From Fimbriimonas ginsengisoli Gsoil 348 (lineage in GTDB: Bacteria; Armatimonadota; Fimbriimonadia; Fimbriimonadales; Fimbriimonadaceae), in NCBI RefSeq assembly GCF_000724625.1, contig NZ_CP007139.1, forward strand, positions 4,588,001-4,652,000: DNA of 64,000 nucleotides, read 5' to 3'. Made by a program: the position numbers and the translations under genes. This document shows positions 8,398-16,788 of this stretch, one piece after another (position 1 is the stretch's first letter; every line of letters starts with the position of its first letter). The notes under the pieces were generated by a model that ran no database searches, had not been told where the DNA came from, and was given only the letters and a program-made list of their open reading frames with translations.

Positions 8398-10857
8398 GTG
8401 AAAATCAAGCGAAGTTGGATGTCAGTAGCGCTGCTCATGCCCGTCATGGCCATGGGACAGTTCGTAACCGGAGCGAATGGAGAAACCGGCCGGCCGTGGG
8501 AGGACTTCAAGCTCAATCCGAAGTCCCGGATCAAGCTGGATTACCGGAACAGCAACATCGACATGATCCTGTCGATGTACCAGAAGGCGACCGGTATCAC
8601 CATCGTCAAAGACCCGAACCTCGTCGGCGGTCTCACCCTCACCAGCGCCAAGCCGGTTAGCCTCAACGACGCCTTTCAGATCCTGAGCACCACGCTCAGC
8701 CTCAAGGGATTCGACATGGCGAAGGACGGCAACCTTTTGGTTATTCGCCAGAAGAACAAGAATGCGAACGCCGGCAGACCCTCTTTCGACCCTTCCGCCT
8801 TGGCGGGTCTGATGGGTGGCGGTGGCGACCAACCCCAGAACAAGCTTCAGGTTTATCCGATCAAGTACGCCAACGCGAGCCAACTCGCCCGGGTGGTGAA
8901 CGACGTCTTTACTCCCTCGGGCGCCGGCACCAATCCTTTCGCTCGGTTTGGTCAGGGCGGTGGCGGAGGCGGGTTCCAGTTCCGCGGTGGTGGTGGTCCG
9001 GGAGGCCGAGGCGGCTTTCAGTTCCCCGGCGGGTTCAACTTTGGGCAAAATCAAAATCAGCCAAACGTCCGGGCCTCGTCTGACGACTTCAGCAACTCGG
9101 TGATCGTCAATGCACCCGAAAACGACCAGCGCCAAGTGAGCGACCTGATCAAACAGCTCGACAAGATCGTAGACGAACCGCTGCAGTCGAAGGTGTTCCA
9201 CCTTCAGTACGCCGCCTCGGATGACCTGCTCGCCCTTGTTCAGAACCTGCTTAGCGCCAACGTTCCGCGGGGCCGAGGCGGCGCCACGACGCAAGCAACC
9301 CAAGGTCCTGGCGCCTTCTTCAATGCCATCCGGGGCCAAACGGCCGGCTCCGGCACCGTCACTTCCGATCCTTACACCAACTCGCTGGTCGTCACCGCGA
9401 CGCCGGAGAACATGGCGCTCGTCACCAAAGTAATCACGGAGCTAGACGTAAAAGTCGAGTCGCAATCGTCGACCGTCGTGATCCCCCTTCGTAACGCCAA
9501 GTCCGACGACGTCGCCGGCCTGCTCAACCAAGCGTTCGGCCAGCGTCAGGGCACCGGCACGAACCGAGGCGGCGCCAACAACGGCAACCGCCCCAATACG
9601 GGCAATAACGCCACGAACCGAGGGAACACCGGCCGGAACAACGGGCTCGGCGGCAACATCGGCGTCCCCGGTAACGCAATGGCCCAGGAGATTCCGGTCG
9701 AGCTGCAGGATCCCAACGCGACCGAAGGGGAGCTGATGACGAACATCGTCGCCCAGGGCTTCGGTGGAGGCGGTGGATTCTTCGGAGGTGGGGGTCAGAA
9801 CCAGCGCCGGCCCGGACAAACCTCCGGCCAGCAAGCCGCCCGCGACGCGAACGGAAATGTCGTCAACGTACGAGACCTCACCGGACAAGTCACCACGATC
9901 TCCGACCCGAACACCAACTCCATCATCGTGGTCACCACGCCCGAAAACGCCGACATCATTCGCGGCATCATCGAGCAGATCGACCGCATCCCCGAGCAGG
10001 TAATGATCGAGACGATCATTACCGAGGCCACCCTGGACAAGACCAACCGGTTCGGCGTCGAATGGAAGTTCGCTCAGAGCAACCCGTTCGGAACGAAGAG
10101 CACCAGCTCGACCGCGACGACCGGCTTCGGTCTTCAAAACTCTACTCCGGCGCTCGGCGGGTTCAGCTACACCCTTACCGGCGGTAGTCTCAGCGCGTTC
10201 TTAAACGCGCTCCAGCAAGACGATAAGTTCCAGGTGCTTTCGACGCCTCGAATCTTCACTTCGAACAACGTCCAGGCTGAAATCAACATCAGCCAAAGCG
10301 TGCCGTACATCACGCAGAGCCGCCAGGACGCGAACGGCAACTTCACTTACAGCTACTCGTTCCAAGACGTCGGCATCGTCCTCACCGTCACCCCGCGTAT
10401 CACCAGCAACGGTTACGTGACGATGGAGGTCAGCCAGACCGCGAACGACCTGCAAGGGTTCACCACCTTCAACGCTCCGATCGTCAACAAACGAACGGCC
10501 GACACCACGGTTTCGGTTAAGGATGGCGAAACGATCATCCTCGGCGGGATCATCCGCTCCACGGTGACGTCCTCAGTAAAGAAGGTTCCGCTCCTCGGAG
10601 ACATCCCTCTCCTGGGCAACCTGTTCAAGTCACGGTCGAAGGAAGACCAAAAGACCGAATTGCTCGTATTCCTTACCCCCCGGATCGTCCGCGACCCCGC
10701 CGAGGCGAGGCGCCTGCGCGAAGAAGGGATGAAGGATATGAGCCCCGACACCCAGAAGGGTTTAAACAATTTGATTAAGAAGCCCACCACTCCCCCTCCG
10801 GCGGTCACGCCGGGTACCGGGACGGTCAAGGGCGACAAGAAAAACGGAGGGAGTTAG
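8398..10857 (+). CDS. gspD: Type II secretion secretin
   Basis: An 819-residue outer-membrane secretin with a signal peptide (MKIKRSWMSVALLMPVMAMG). N0 lies at about residues 38-115; N1 to N3 follow, each ending in a SNSVIVNAPEND or TNSIIVVTTPEN-type strand; and the C-terminal secretin domain (about 560-780) has PRI-TSN, VPYIT, GIVLTVTPRI and VPLLGDIPLLGNLF. Gly/Arg/Phe-rich loops interrupt N1 (about residues 180-225) and N3 (about 380-480), longer than in most secretins. Start is GTG 8398, 9 bases after the previous stop. It forms the gated channel of the machine encoded upstream. Confidence 0.95.
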   Translation: MKIKRSWMSVALLMPVMAMGQFVTGANGETGRPWEDFKLNPKSRIKLDYRNSNIDMILSMYQKATGITIVKDPNLVGGLTLTSAKPVSLNDAFQILSTTLSLKGFDMAKDGNLLVIRQKNKNANAGRPSFDPSALAGLMGGGGDQPQNKLQVYPIKYANASQLARVVNDVFTPSGAGTNPFARFGQGGGGGGFQFRGGGGPGGRGGFQFPGGFNFGQNQNQPNVRASSDDFSNSVIVNAPENDQRQVSDLIKQLDKIVDEPLQSKVFHLQYAASDDLLALVQNLLSANVPRGRGGATTQATQGPGAFFNAIRGQTAGSGTVTSDPYTNSLVVTATPENMALVTKVITELDVKVESQSSTVVIPLRNAKSDDVAGLLNQAFGQRQGTGTNRGGANNGNRPNTGNNATNRGNTGRNNGLGGNIGVPGNAMAQEIPVELQDPNATEGELMTNIVAQGFGGGGGFFGGGGQNQRRPGQTSGQQAARDANGNVVNVRDLTGQVTTISDPNTNSIIVVTTPENADIIRGIIEQIDRIPEQVMIETIITEATLDKTNRFGVEWKFAQSNPFGTKSTSSTATTGFGLQNSTPALGGFSYTLTGGSLSAFLNALQQDDKFQVLSTPRIFTSNNVQAEINISQSVPYITQSRQDANGNFTYSYSFQDVGIVLTVTPRITSNGYVTMEVSQTANDLQGFTTFNAPIVNKRTADTTVSVKDGETIILGGIIRSTVTSSVKKVPLLGDIPLLGNLFKSRSKEDQKTELLVFLTPRIVRDPAEARRLREEGMKDMSPDTQKGLNNLIKKPTTPPPAVTPGTGTVKGDKKNGGS

Positions 10858-10862
10858 TTTCT

Positions 10863-11570
10863 ATGAATGCTAAGAAAGCTATTGCCATTCTTTCAGTAAT
10901 GGTTCTCGCAGTGGGGGCCATGGCCCAGGGTGGAGGTCGCGGAGGCCAGCGCGGCTTCGGACGATTTGGTCAGCAGAGCCCAACCAGCCTGCTTCGCCGA
11001 ACCGACGTCAAAGAGGACCTCAAACTCACCGACGATCAGAAGTCCAAGCTTGCCGATGTCCAGCAGAAGCAGCAAGAGAAGATGCGCGACGCATTTCAGA
11101 ACAGCGGAATTCAGTTCCAGCCGGGCACCCCGCCCAGCGCTGAGGACCAGAAGAAGCTGCAAGACATGATGACCAAGCTGAACGAGGAGAACACGAAGGA
11201 GATCAACGCAATCCTGGACGCCGACCAGCAGAAGCGGCTCAAGGAGATCTTCGTCCAGTTCCAAGGCAACGCCATCGCGGGCAATGCCGACTACCAGAAG
11301 GACCTCGGCATCACCGACGACCAGAAGGCGAAGATCGCGGAGCTTCAGAAGAAGCAGGGCGAAGCGATGCAGGCTCTCTTCCAGAAGATGCGAGACCAGG
11401 AAATCGATCGCCAAGGCTTCACCGAAGCCACGGAAAAGAACACCAAGATCATGAACGACGAGATCGGAAAGATCCTTACCGACGATCAGAAGAAGAAGAT
11501 CGCGGATTGGAGCGGCAAGCCGTTCGTCAAGAAGGACCAGCCCGGCGGGCGAGGCGGCGGCGGCCTCTAA
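10863..11570 (+). CDS. Spy/CpxP-like periplasmic protein with LTDDQ repeats
   Basis: A 235-residue secreted helical protein: signal peptide to about residue 20 (AVGAMAQ), a GGGRGGQRGFGRFG segment, then an alpha-helical body. Four LTxxQ-type motifs are visible (LKLTDDQKSKL, ILDADQQKRL, LGITDDQKAKI, ILTDDQKKKI), which suggests two Spy-like halves. Spy and CpxP are periplasmic chaperones that bind unfolded proteins. The gene is 5 bases after the secretin gene and just before the operon terminator, so a role with the secretion machine is likely but is an inference. Confidence 0.8.
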   Translation: MNAKKAIAILSVMVLAVGAMAQGGGRGGQRGFGRFGQQSPTSLLRRTDVKEDLKLTDDQKSKLADVQQKQQEKMRDAFQNSGIQFQPGTPPSAEDQKKLQDMMTKLNEENTKEINAILDADQQKRLKEIFVQFQGNAIAGNADYQKDLGITDDQKAKIAELQKKQGEAMQALFQKMRDQEIDRQGFTEATEKNTKIMNDEIGKILTDDQKKKIADWSGKPFVKKDQPGGRGGGGL

Positions 11571-11620
11571 AGCCCCCAAAGTGGCTCGGACCGCCCGTCC
11601 GAAGTCACTCCAATAAAATA

Positions 11621-11665
11621 AGAGCCGCCGCCCCGCACCGCGGGGCGGCGGCTCTTTTCTTTTCC
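11621..11665 (+). terminator. Intrinsic terminator of the secretion operon
   Basis: A perfect 15-base stem (11621-11635 with 11641-11655, GC-rich) with a 5-base loop is followed by ttttcttttcc. It lies 50 bases after the Spy-like gene. The bases before it (11579-11608) are a degraded copy of a palindromic repeat seen at 12933 and 51342. Confidence 0.95.
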
Positions 11666-11681
11666 GTTGTTGAAGTTGATC

Positions 11682-11687
11682 TATACT
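11682..11687 (+). promoter_or_regulatory. Possible -10 box (TATACT) with a ~100-base leader
   Basis: TATACT lies after the terminator and 105 bases before the start of the TusA-like gene. The leader (11690-11792) is GC-rich and may fold, but I recognise no known riboswitch in it. Confidence 0.4.
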
Positions 11688-11792
11688 GTAGACGTAGCTG
11701 TACCGAGCCCACCTTTTTTGCTCTCACGGGGGAACAGCAAATGCGGACTCGGGACGATCCAAGGCACTCCTAACGGGGGCCGGGAGTCCCGT

Positions 11793-11981
11793 ATGTCACC
11801 AGAAGACGCTAGCGCGGCCGCCGTCGAAATTCTTTCGAGGCGGACCGAGAATGAGATCCGTATCGTCACGGACAATCCCAACGATTGCAAACAGACAATC
11901 ACGGCTTTTCGCAAACTTGGCTGTCGGGTCAAGGTCGAGCAGGACGGCAACCTGCTTCGAGTAACGAGGCCGGCTAAATGA
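11793..11981 (+). CDS. Small TusA-like protein lacking the N-terminal Cys motif
   Basis: A 62-residue protein starting MSPEDASAAAVEIL. Its second half (IRIVTDNPNDCKQTITAFRK, then VKVEQDGNLLRVTR) has the beta-alpha-beta-beta pattern of TusA/SirA-like sulfur carriers, with the ..DNP.. strand-turn typical of that fold. The catalytic CPxP motif expected near the N-terminus is absent; the only Cys follows the DNPND turn. A longer frame from 11667 reads through the leader and is unlikely. It overlaps the next start by 4 bases, so the two are co-translated. Family assignment is tentative. Confidence 0.55.
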   Translation: MSPEDASAAAVEILSRRTENEIRIVTDNPNDCKQTITAFRKLGCRVKVEQDGNLLRVTRPAK

Positions 11982-12517
11982 CCTCCGAAGAGACGGTCGC
12001 CCGCCCCTTATCCGAGCGCGAGCTCTTCTTTGCCACCAATCATCAAGCCGCCCATGCGGTTGTCGCGATGACGCTTGGATGCTTTGTTGGAGACTTGGCG
12101 GTTTCCGATGAAGCGGATACCGATCCAGGTTGGTCCAGCTCTCCCGCCCCGCTTGCCGACGCAGAATCGATCTTCGCGGCCGGATACGCGATGGAAATGC
12201 TTTTGTGGCGAACCCGCGGCCGGGCGTGGGCCGAATCGGAGTGCGATCGTCAACGACTGGCGGATCGATACGGCGATGTAACCGGCAACGACCTCTCACC
12301 GGAAGCCGCCGACGCTCGCTTCTTGGATGCCGCCGCCCAGTCTCGCGCGATCCTCAACCACGATGGGGCTCGGAGGACGATCGACGCGCTCGCCCATGCT
12401 TTGGTCGAGTGCTATTCTCGCGGTTCCGGTCGCCTCGAAGCGGCGGCCGTAAGAGCGATCACCACCCAGTTCTTCGGTGATCAGCGGCCGGTAGCGGCAA
12501 TATCCGTCGCTGACTGA
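11978..12517 (+). CDS. FtsH/M41-like peptidase-domain protein with HQAAH in place of HExxH
   Basis: A 179-residue all-helical protein. ATNHQAAHAVVAMTLG near residues 19-34 matches the position and surroundings of the M41 zinc site (HEAGHAVV), but the catalytic Glu is Gln. AAGYAMEMLL (about residues 67-76) resembles the M41 segment where FtsH has AG..AE. There is no AAA domain and no clear membrane helix. With HQAAH it is probably not an active peptidase. It is coupled by ATGA to the small TusA-like gene. The peptidase relation is by motif only. Confidence 0.5.
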   Translation: MTSEETVARPLSERELFFATNHQAAHAVVAMTLGCFVGDLAVSDEADTDPGWSSSPAPLADAESIFAAGYAMEMLLWRTRGRAWAESECDRQRLADRYGDVTGNDLSPEAADARFLDAAAQSRAILNHDGARRTIDALAHALVECYSRGSGRLEAAAVRAITTQFFGDQRPVAAISVAD

Positions 12518-12624
12518 ACTGTTTCTGGGCTGAATCGTCATCGCCTGTCAAGGCGTAGAGAGATATAGGCCCAAACCACTCTAGGCCCCTGCGGTTTTGC
12601 AATGAATTTCCGACAATAGAGTGA

Positions 12625-12630
12625 TAGAGT
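12625..12630 (+). promoter_or_regulatory. TAGAGT -10 box, leaderless start
   Basis: TAGAGT ends 6 bases before ATG 12637 and there is no Shine-Dalgarno sequence, so transcription probably begins at or next to the start codon. Confidence 0.5.
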
Positions 12631-12636
12631 AGAAAC

Positions 12637-12924
12637 ATGCGAATCTCGATTCCCACCCGCGATCGAGAGCGCCTAGTCCGAGCGCTCCATGCCGAAAGAG
12701 GAATGGACGGCTTCGTTGAGATCACGCTGCTTCGCCTGGAACCGGGCGAGCAGCCGGCTCTCATCAAGCAATCCGTATCCGCGTTCGAAAGCGAGGCCCT
12801 TGCCGACGGCGCGCCGATCTTCGACGCCCACGGTACCCCCGACTTCCCCCCCGGCTTCTGGCCCGCCCGCCGCGTCGCCGGCGGCTGGGTAGCGCTAATC
12901 GACGATTCAGTCATCGAAGCCTAG
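12637..12924 (+). CDS. Hypothetical protein
   Basis: A 95-residue protein (MRISIPTRDRERLVRALHAE) with no signal peptide or membrane segment and no family I recognise. Codon use is like its neighbours, with G or C in the third position, and it is preceded by a convincing leaderless-type promoter. It ends with hydrophobic and acidic residues (WVALIDDSVIEA). Its downstream gap holds palindromic repeats and it converges on the next gene. Confidence 0.65.
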   Translation: MRISIPTRDRERLVRALHAERGMDGFVEITLLRLEPGEQPALIKQSVSAFESEALADGAPIFDAHGTPDFPPGFWPARRVAGGWVALIDDSVIEA

Positions 12925-12932
12925 CCCAAAAA

Positions 12933-12983
12933 AGTGGCATGGGCGGCCCGCCCATGTGTATCTCGGGCGGCCCGCCCGAGTCC
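12933..12983. repeat. GC-rich palindromic repeat pair
   Basis: Two adjacent palindromes (catgggcggcccgcccatg and ctcgggcggcccgcccgag) follow the gene at 12637. Related units, starting AGTGGC and containing a GGGC...GCCC palindrome, occur at 11579 and at 51342-51487. Confidence 0.8.
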
Positions 12984-13030
12984 CAGCGTCCGTCAACCAG
13001 TTGAATCTTTGCGCTCAATCTGGAAAGGAC

Positions 13031-13082
13031 TTCTTTGTACGTTTTGTACACCCCCTGACCAGCGTACAAAACGTACAAAGAA
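13031..13082. terminator. Perfect 19-base inverted repeat between convergent genes
   Basis: Arms 13031-13049 and 13064-13082 are exact complements (ttctttgtacgttttgtac), with a 14-base loop. It lies between convergent genes and could act as a terminator in both directions; the A/T-rich arm ends provide T-rich runs on each strand. A protein-binding operator is the alternative, since gtacaaaacgtac is itself nearly symmetric. Confidence 0.6.
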
Positions 13083-13101
13083 ATGACCGGCCTTCCTCGA
13101 T

Positions 13102-14160
13102 CTACAGCGAAGGCAAGATCGTCAACCGGTAGATCTTGTCCGAGCTTGCCAGATACAAAAACCCGTCTGGCCCCTCGGTCACATCGAACAAGTGCCCAAG
13201 CCCGGTGACCAATACCTGCTGGCTCGTGATTGCGCTCCCGCTAATCGAGAACTCCCGGAGCGTTCCATCGTTGTAGCTCCCCATCACCAACCCGCCCGCG
13301 AATCCGTAGGCGTCGGAGGTCGAGAACGCGATCCCCGTGGGAGCGATCGTCGGATTGAACCGGGCCAACGGCATGACGAAAGCGGAGTCGTGGTCGTTAC
13401 ACGGTTGATCGGGACGCCAGCCGTAGTTCGCCCCCTTCACAATCCGGTTGATCTCGTCGTCGCACCCAGGGCCGTTCTCCGAGACGAACGGCGTGCCTGT
13501 GCCGGGCTGGAATGCCAACCCAAACGAATTGCGCAGCCCCAGCGCCCACATCGGGTTCCCAGCCACCGGATTATCGCCCGGTACCGTTCCGTCTGGGTTG
13601 TATCGGAGAATCTTGCCCGGCAAGACATTCGGATTCTGAGAGTTCGCCGGATTGCCGTTCTCGCCGATCGTGACGTACAGCTTGCCGTCGGCTCCAAATC
13701 CGATCCGTCCCCCGTTATGGTTCCCCGCGATCGGCAACCGATCGACGATCACCGTTTCCGCGGTGCCGACGTTGGCCGAATCCGTAAACCGCACCACCCG
13801 GTCGCACCCCGCCCCCGCGTCGGTGTAGCAAAAATAAACGAAGTGATTGGTGTTGTACTGCGGGTCGAACGCCATGCTCAGCGCCCCCTGCTCACCCGCC
13901 GTCGCCACCGGCAAGGTAGTGAACGGAGTCGCCGATAAGCTGAACCCGCTTGCCACGCGTACCCGGCCCGTGGTGAGCTCGGTGAAGAAGAGCCGTCCAT
14001 CCGGAGCAAAACGAAGGCAGGACGGCGTGTCGACCGACTCGATCACCGGAACCGCCGCGAACGTTCGGCCGGTCGGCGTTTGGCTTCCGCCCCCACTTCC
14101 TCCGCACCCGATTCCCAGGAGCAGCAAAATGCCCGCCGCCACAACATTCGTTCGTCTCAT
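13102..14160 (-). CDS. Sorbosone/glucose dehydrogenase-type beta-propeller lipoprotein
   Basis: A 352-residue lipoprotein: signal MRRTNVVAAGILLLLGIGC with lipobox LGIG-C and a Gly/Ser linker. The rest is a six-bladed propeller of the soluble PQQ-glucose/sorbosone dehydrogenase (GSDH) family. Visible marks are LRFAPDGRLFFTE, GNHNGGRIGFGADGKLYVTIGE, NPMWALGLRNSFGLAFQP and GANYGWR. Family members oxidise sugars with PQQ, but cofactor and substrate cannot be told here. ATG 14160 follows GGAGAA; an in-frame ATG at 14265 would put a basic, repeat-derived stretch before the signal peptide. Confidence 0.85.
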   Translation of the reverse strand: MRRTNVVAAGILLLLGIGCGGSGGGSQTPTGRTFAAVPVIESVDTPSCLRFAPDGRLFFTELTTGRVRVASGFSLSATPFTTLPVATAGEQGALSMAFDPQYNTNHFVYFCYTDAGAGCDRVVRFTDSANVGTAETVIVDRLPIAGNHNGGRIGFGADGKLYVTIGENGNPANSQNPNVLPGKILRYNPDGTVPGDNPVAGNPMWALGLRNSFGLAFQPGTGTPFVSENGPGCDDEINRIVKGANYGWRPDQPCNDHDSAFVMPLARFNPTIAPTGIAFSTSDAYGFAGGLVMGSYNDGTLREFSISGSAITSQQVLVTGLGHLFDVTEGPDGFLYLASSDKIYRLTILPSL

Positions 14161-14595
14161 GTGATTCTCCGCCCGATCGTTCATCTTAGCTCGCGATGAC
14201 CTCGTCTTCACCGCTCTTCCGAAGCGCAGATTCCATCTCCCAATCCGGAAGGGATTGCGTCCCAAAGCGAAGGGTTGGACCCGCGTAGCGGGGTCCTACC
14301 CTGGTGGCGGTAGCTACCAATTCAACCCCAACGGGGTTGCGTCCCCAGAATGCCGCAACCCCTTTGGGTTGAAAGATTGTCTGTCATCCGAACCAGGGTA
14401 GCTCGTGCCTCGCAACCCTTCGCTACTGGACGTAATCCCTTCGGGATAGGGAGCAAGGCCAGCGCGGACTTCAGACCCAATGTTCCGCCAAGCTTCAGCC
14501 CGCGGTCCGGGGAATCGGCCGAAGCCGACCCCTCGTCCCTTCCCAACGATCATCGGCGCCCCGGCGCTATCTAGATGCGGATACGCGGCTAGAAT
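14161..14595. repeat. Nested palindromic repeat in a 435-base gap
   Basis: The gap between two divergent genes has no convincing gene. From about 14245 to 14445 it is a nest of inverted repeats: gaagggattgcgtcc pairs with ggacgtaatcccttc; inside it gcgaagggttg pairs with caacccttcgc; then accctggt pairs with accagggt; and an inner pair is caaccccaacggggttg / caacccctttgggttg. Open frames across it on both strands are repeat-derived. Confidence 0.75.
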
Positions 14596-16753
14596 ATGCG
14601 CGTGACGATGCTGTCTGCACTGATTCTTGCCTCCGCGACGCCCGCTCTGATCCCGCTCCCCAACCAGGTCCAGTGGAATACCGGTTCGTTCGCCTTAACC
14701 CGGACTACGCCGGTCGTGAGCCAGGGCTCCAGCTCCGAGACCCTAGACCGGCTCCGCGAAGCACTCGCCCTGCCACTCCGCTCCGAAAGCGGTGGCGATT
14801 CCGCGATCTTTCTCAAGAAAGGGCCCGGAATGGCCGCCGAGGAATACGACCTTAACGTCGACTCACATTCCGTCAGAATCAGCGCGACGACCGACGCCGG
14901 CCTCTTCTACGGTATCCAAACCCTGCGGCAGCTTAATCAAAACGGTCAAATCGCCGCCTGCCACATCCACGACGCCCCTCGATTCGCATGGCGTGGACTG
15001 CTGCTCGACGAGAGCCGCCACTTCTTCGGACCCAAGTTCATCCGGAAGTACATCGATGAGATGGCGGCCCACAAGCTGAACACCTTCCACTGGCACCTCA
15101 CCGACGACGGCGGGTGGCGGATGGAGGTGAAGCGCTTCCCTGAGCTCACCAAGATCGGCGCCTGGCGCAAGGAGCAGGGGGTCGAATGGGATTACGGCAA
15201 TCTCTACTTCCCCGGCCCCGGATCGAGCGCCAAGCTGTACGGCGGCTACTATCCGCAAAGCGAGCTGCGCGCCATTGTCAAATACGCCCGGCAACGTAAC
15301 GTCACGATCGTCCCCGAGATCGAGATGCCGGGTCACAGCCTCGCTGCCGCCGCATCGCACCCACAACTGCAATGCGAGCTGCCCGCCGACGTCATGGCGA
15401 AATACCTCAAGGACTCGAATAGCCAGGCGCCGAGCATGGTCTGCCCTGGTAAAGACTCGACCGTCGAGTTTTACAAGCGTGTGCTCGACGAAGTCATGGC
15501 GATCTTCCCGTCGAAGTTCATCCACATTGGCGGAGACGAAGTCGACAAGACGCTCTGGCATCAATGCAGATACTGCCAATCGCGGATGCACGCCCTCGGA
15601 TTGAAGGACGAGAACGAGCTTCAAAGCTGGTTCGTGCGCCAGATGGACGCCTACCTCGCCTCCAAAGGCCGGCGACTCATCGGTTGGGACGAGATCCTCG
15701 AAGGGGGCCTCGCTCCGGGTGCGGCGGTTATGTCTTGGCGCGGCATCGAAGGCGGAATCGCGGCCGCGAAAGCCGGCCACGACGTGGCGATGTCGCCGAC
15801 GAGCCATTGTTACTTCGATTACAGCTACGATTCCATTCCCACCTCCCGCGTCTACTCGTACGAGCCGATCCCTGCGGAGCTGACCGGAGACGAGCGCAAT
15901 CGGGTGCTGGGCGGCCAGGGAAACATCTGGACTGAGCACATCCCAACCCCCCCAGAAGGTAGAAGCGATGACCTATCCGCGAGCCGCCGCCCTCGCGGAG
16001 ACGCTTTGGACGCAGCCTGAGCACAAGTCGTGGAGCGACTTCGAAAACCGGCTAAACCAGCACTATGTGCGCATGGAGAAAATGGGGATCGCCTTCCAGC
16101 TCGGCGCCCCAACCCTCGAGCCGGGGGTTTTGAACCTTGCTGCCGCCCATGAATGGAAGGTCACCCGCCCTGCCCTCGCCGGCGCGCGGGTGGTACTCGC
16201 CGACGGAACCGAAGTGCGGGACGGCCGCGTTCCCGCGCGGGAAGGGGATGTCCGCCTCTTCTTCCAGCTCCCCGGCGGCCGCCGGGGCGATGCCGCGGTC
16301 GGTCATGCCGTGACGCTACGAACCGCAACCGGCTTTACCGAATCCGGGCTAAAGCGAACCAAGATCGCCTGGAAGGGCGACCTAACTCCGGCCCCTTCCG
16401 CCTTCGCCGGAGGCACCTCCGATGTCGTATCGACGGCCACTCTCGACGGGTTGGATCTCAAGGAGCCGTTCGCGCTCCTGTTCGAAGGGGGACTCGTCAT
16501 CGAGAAAGCGGGCCGCTACACCCTCGGCATCGGCAGCGACGACGGCTCGGTCCTTTACTTGGACGGCAAACGGATTCTCGAAAACGACGGCGCGCACGGG
16601 TATTACGAGCGCACCGTAACCGTCGACCTGCAACCCGGCGTCTACCCTCTCCAGCTAACCTACTTCGACGCCGGCGGAGCCCAACGCGTTAGCCTCTTCT
16701 GGACCCCACCCGGCGGCCAGCGGGAAACAATCGCCAACCTCCGCCACCGATAG
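14596..16753 (+). CDS. Beta-N-acetylhexosaminidase (GH20) with C-terminal PA14-like domain, frameshifted
   Basis: A secreted GH20 enzyme of about 718 residues if read through a frameshift. Domains: signal peptide (MLSALILASATPA), GH20b domain (about 25-125), TIM barrel from about 130 with the catalytic Asp-Glu in IHIGGDEVDK, then a PA14-like domain (GIGSDDGSVLYLDGKRIL...). The first frame ends at 16020 with an unrelated tail; the second is open from 15968 (MTYPRAAALAETLW, a strongly conserved GH20 segment). Removing one C from the 7-C run at 15947-15953 restores IPTPQKVEAMTYPRAAALAE exactly. TAGAAT directly abuts ATG 14596, so GTG 14602 or ATG 14608 may be the real start. Substrates in the family are chitin or glycan GlcNAc ends. 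Confidence 0.85.
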
Positions 16754-16775
16754 AGCCTGACAACGCCCACAAAGG

Positions 16776-16781
16776 TATCCT
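16776..16781 (+). promoter_or_regulatory. TATCCT -10 box, leaderless start of bioY
   Basis: TATCCT ends 7 bases before ATG 16789 with no Shine-Dalgarno sequence. Confidence 0.55.
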
Positions 16782-16788
16782 CCGCCAA

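Noticed and set aside
11667-11792. Longer start for the TusA-like protein, or a riboswitch in its leader
   Set aside because: The extension is read from the leader and is not protein-like; I could not match the leader to any known riboswitch consensus.
14322-14553. Small proteins encoded in the repeat gap before the GH20 gene
   Set aside because: Both strands are open only because the palindrome reads similarly in both directions; no start signals.
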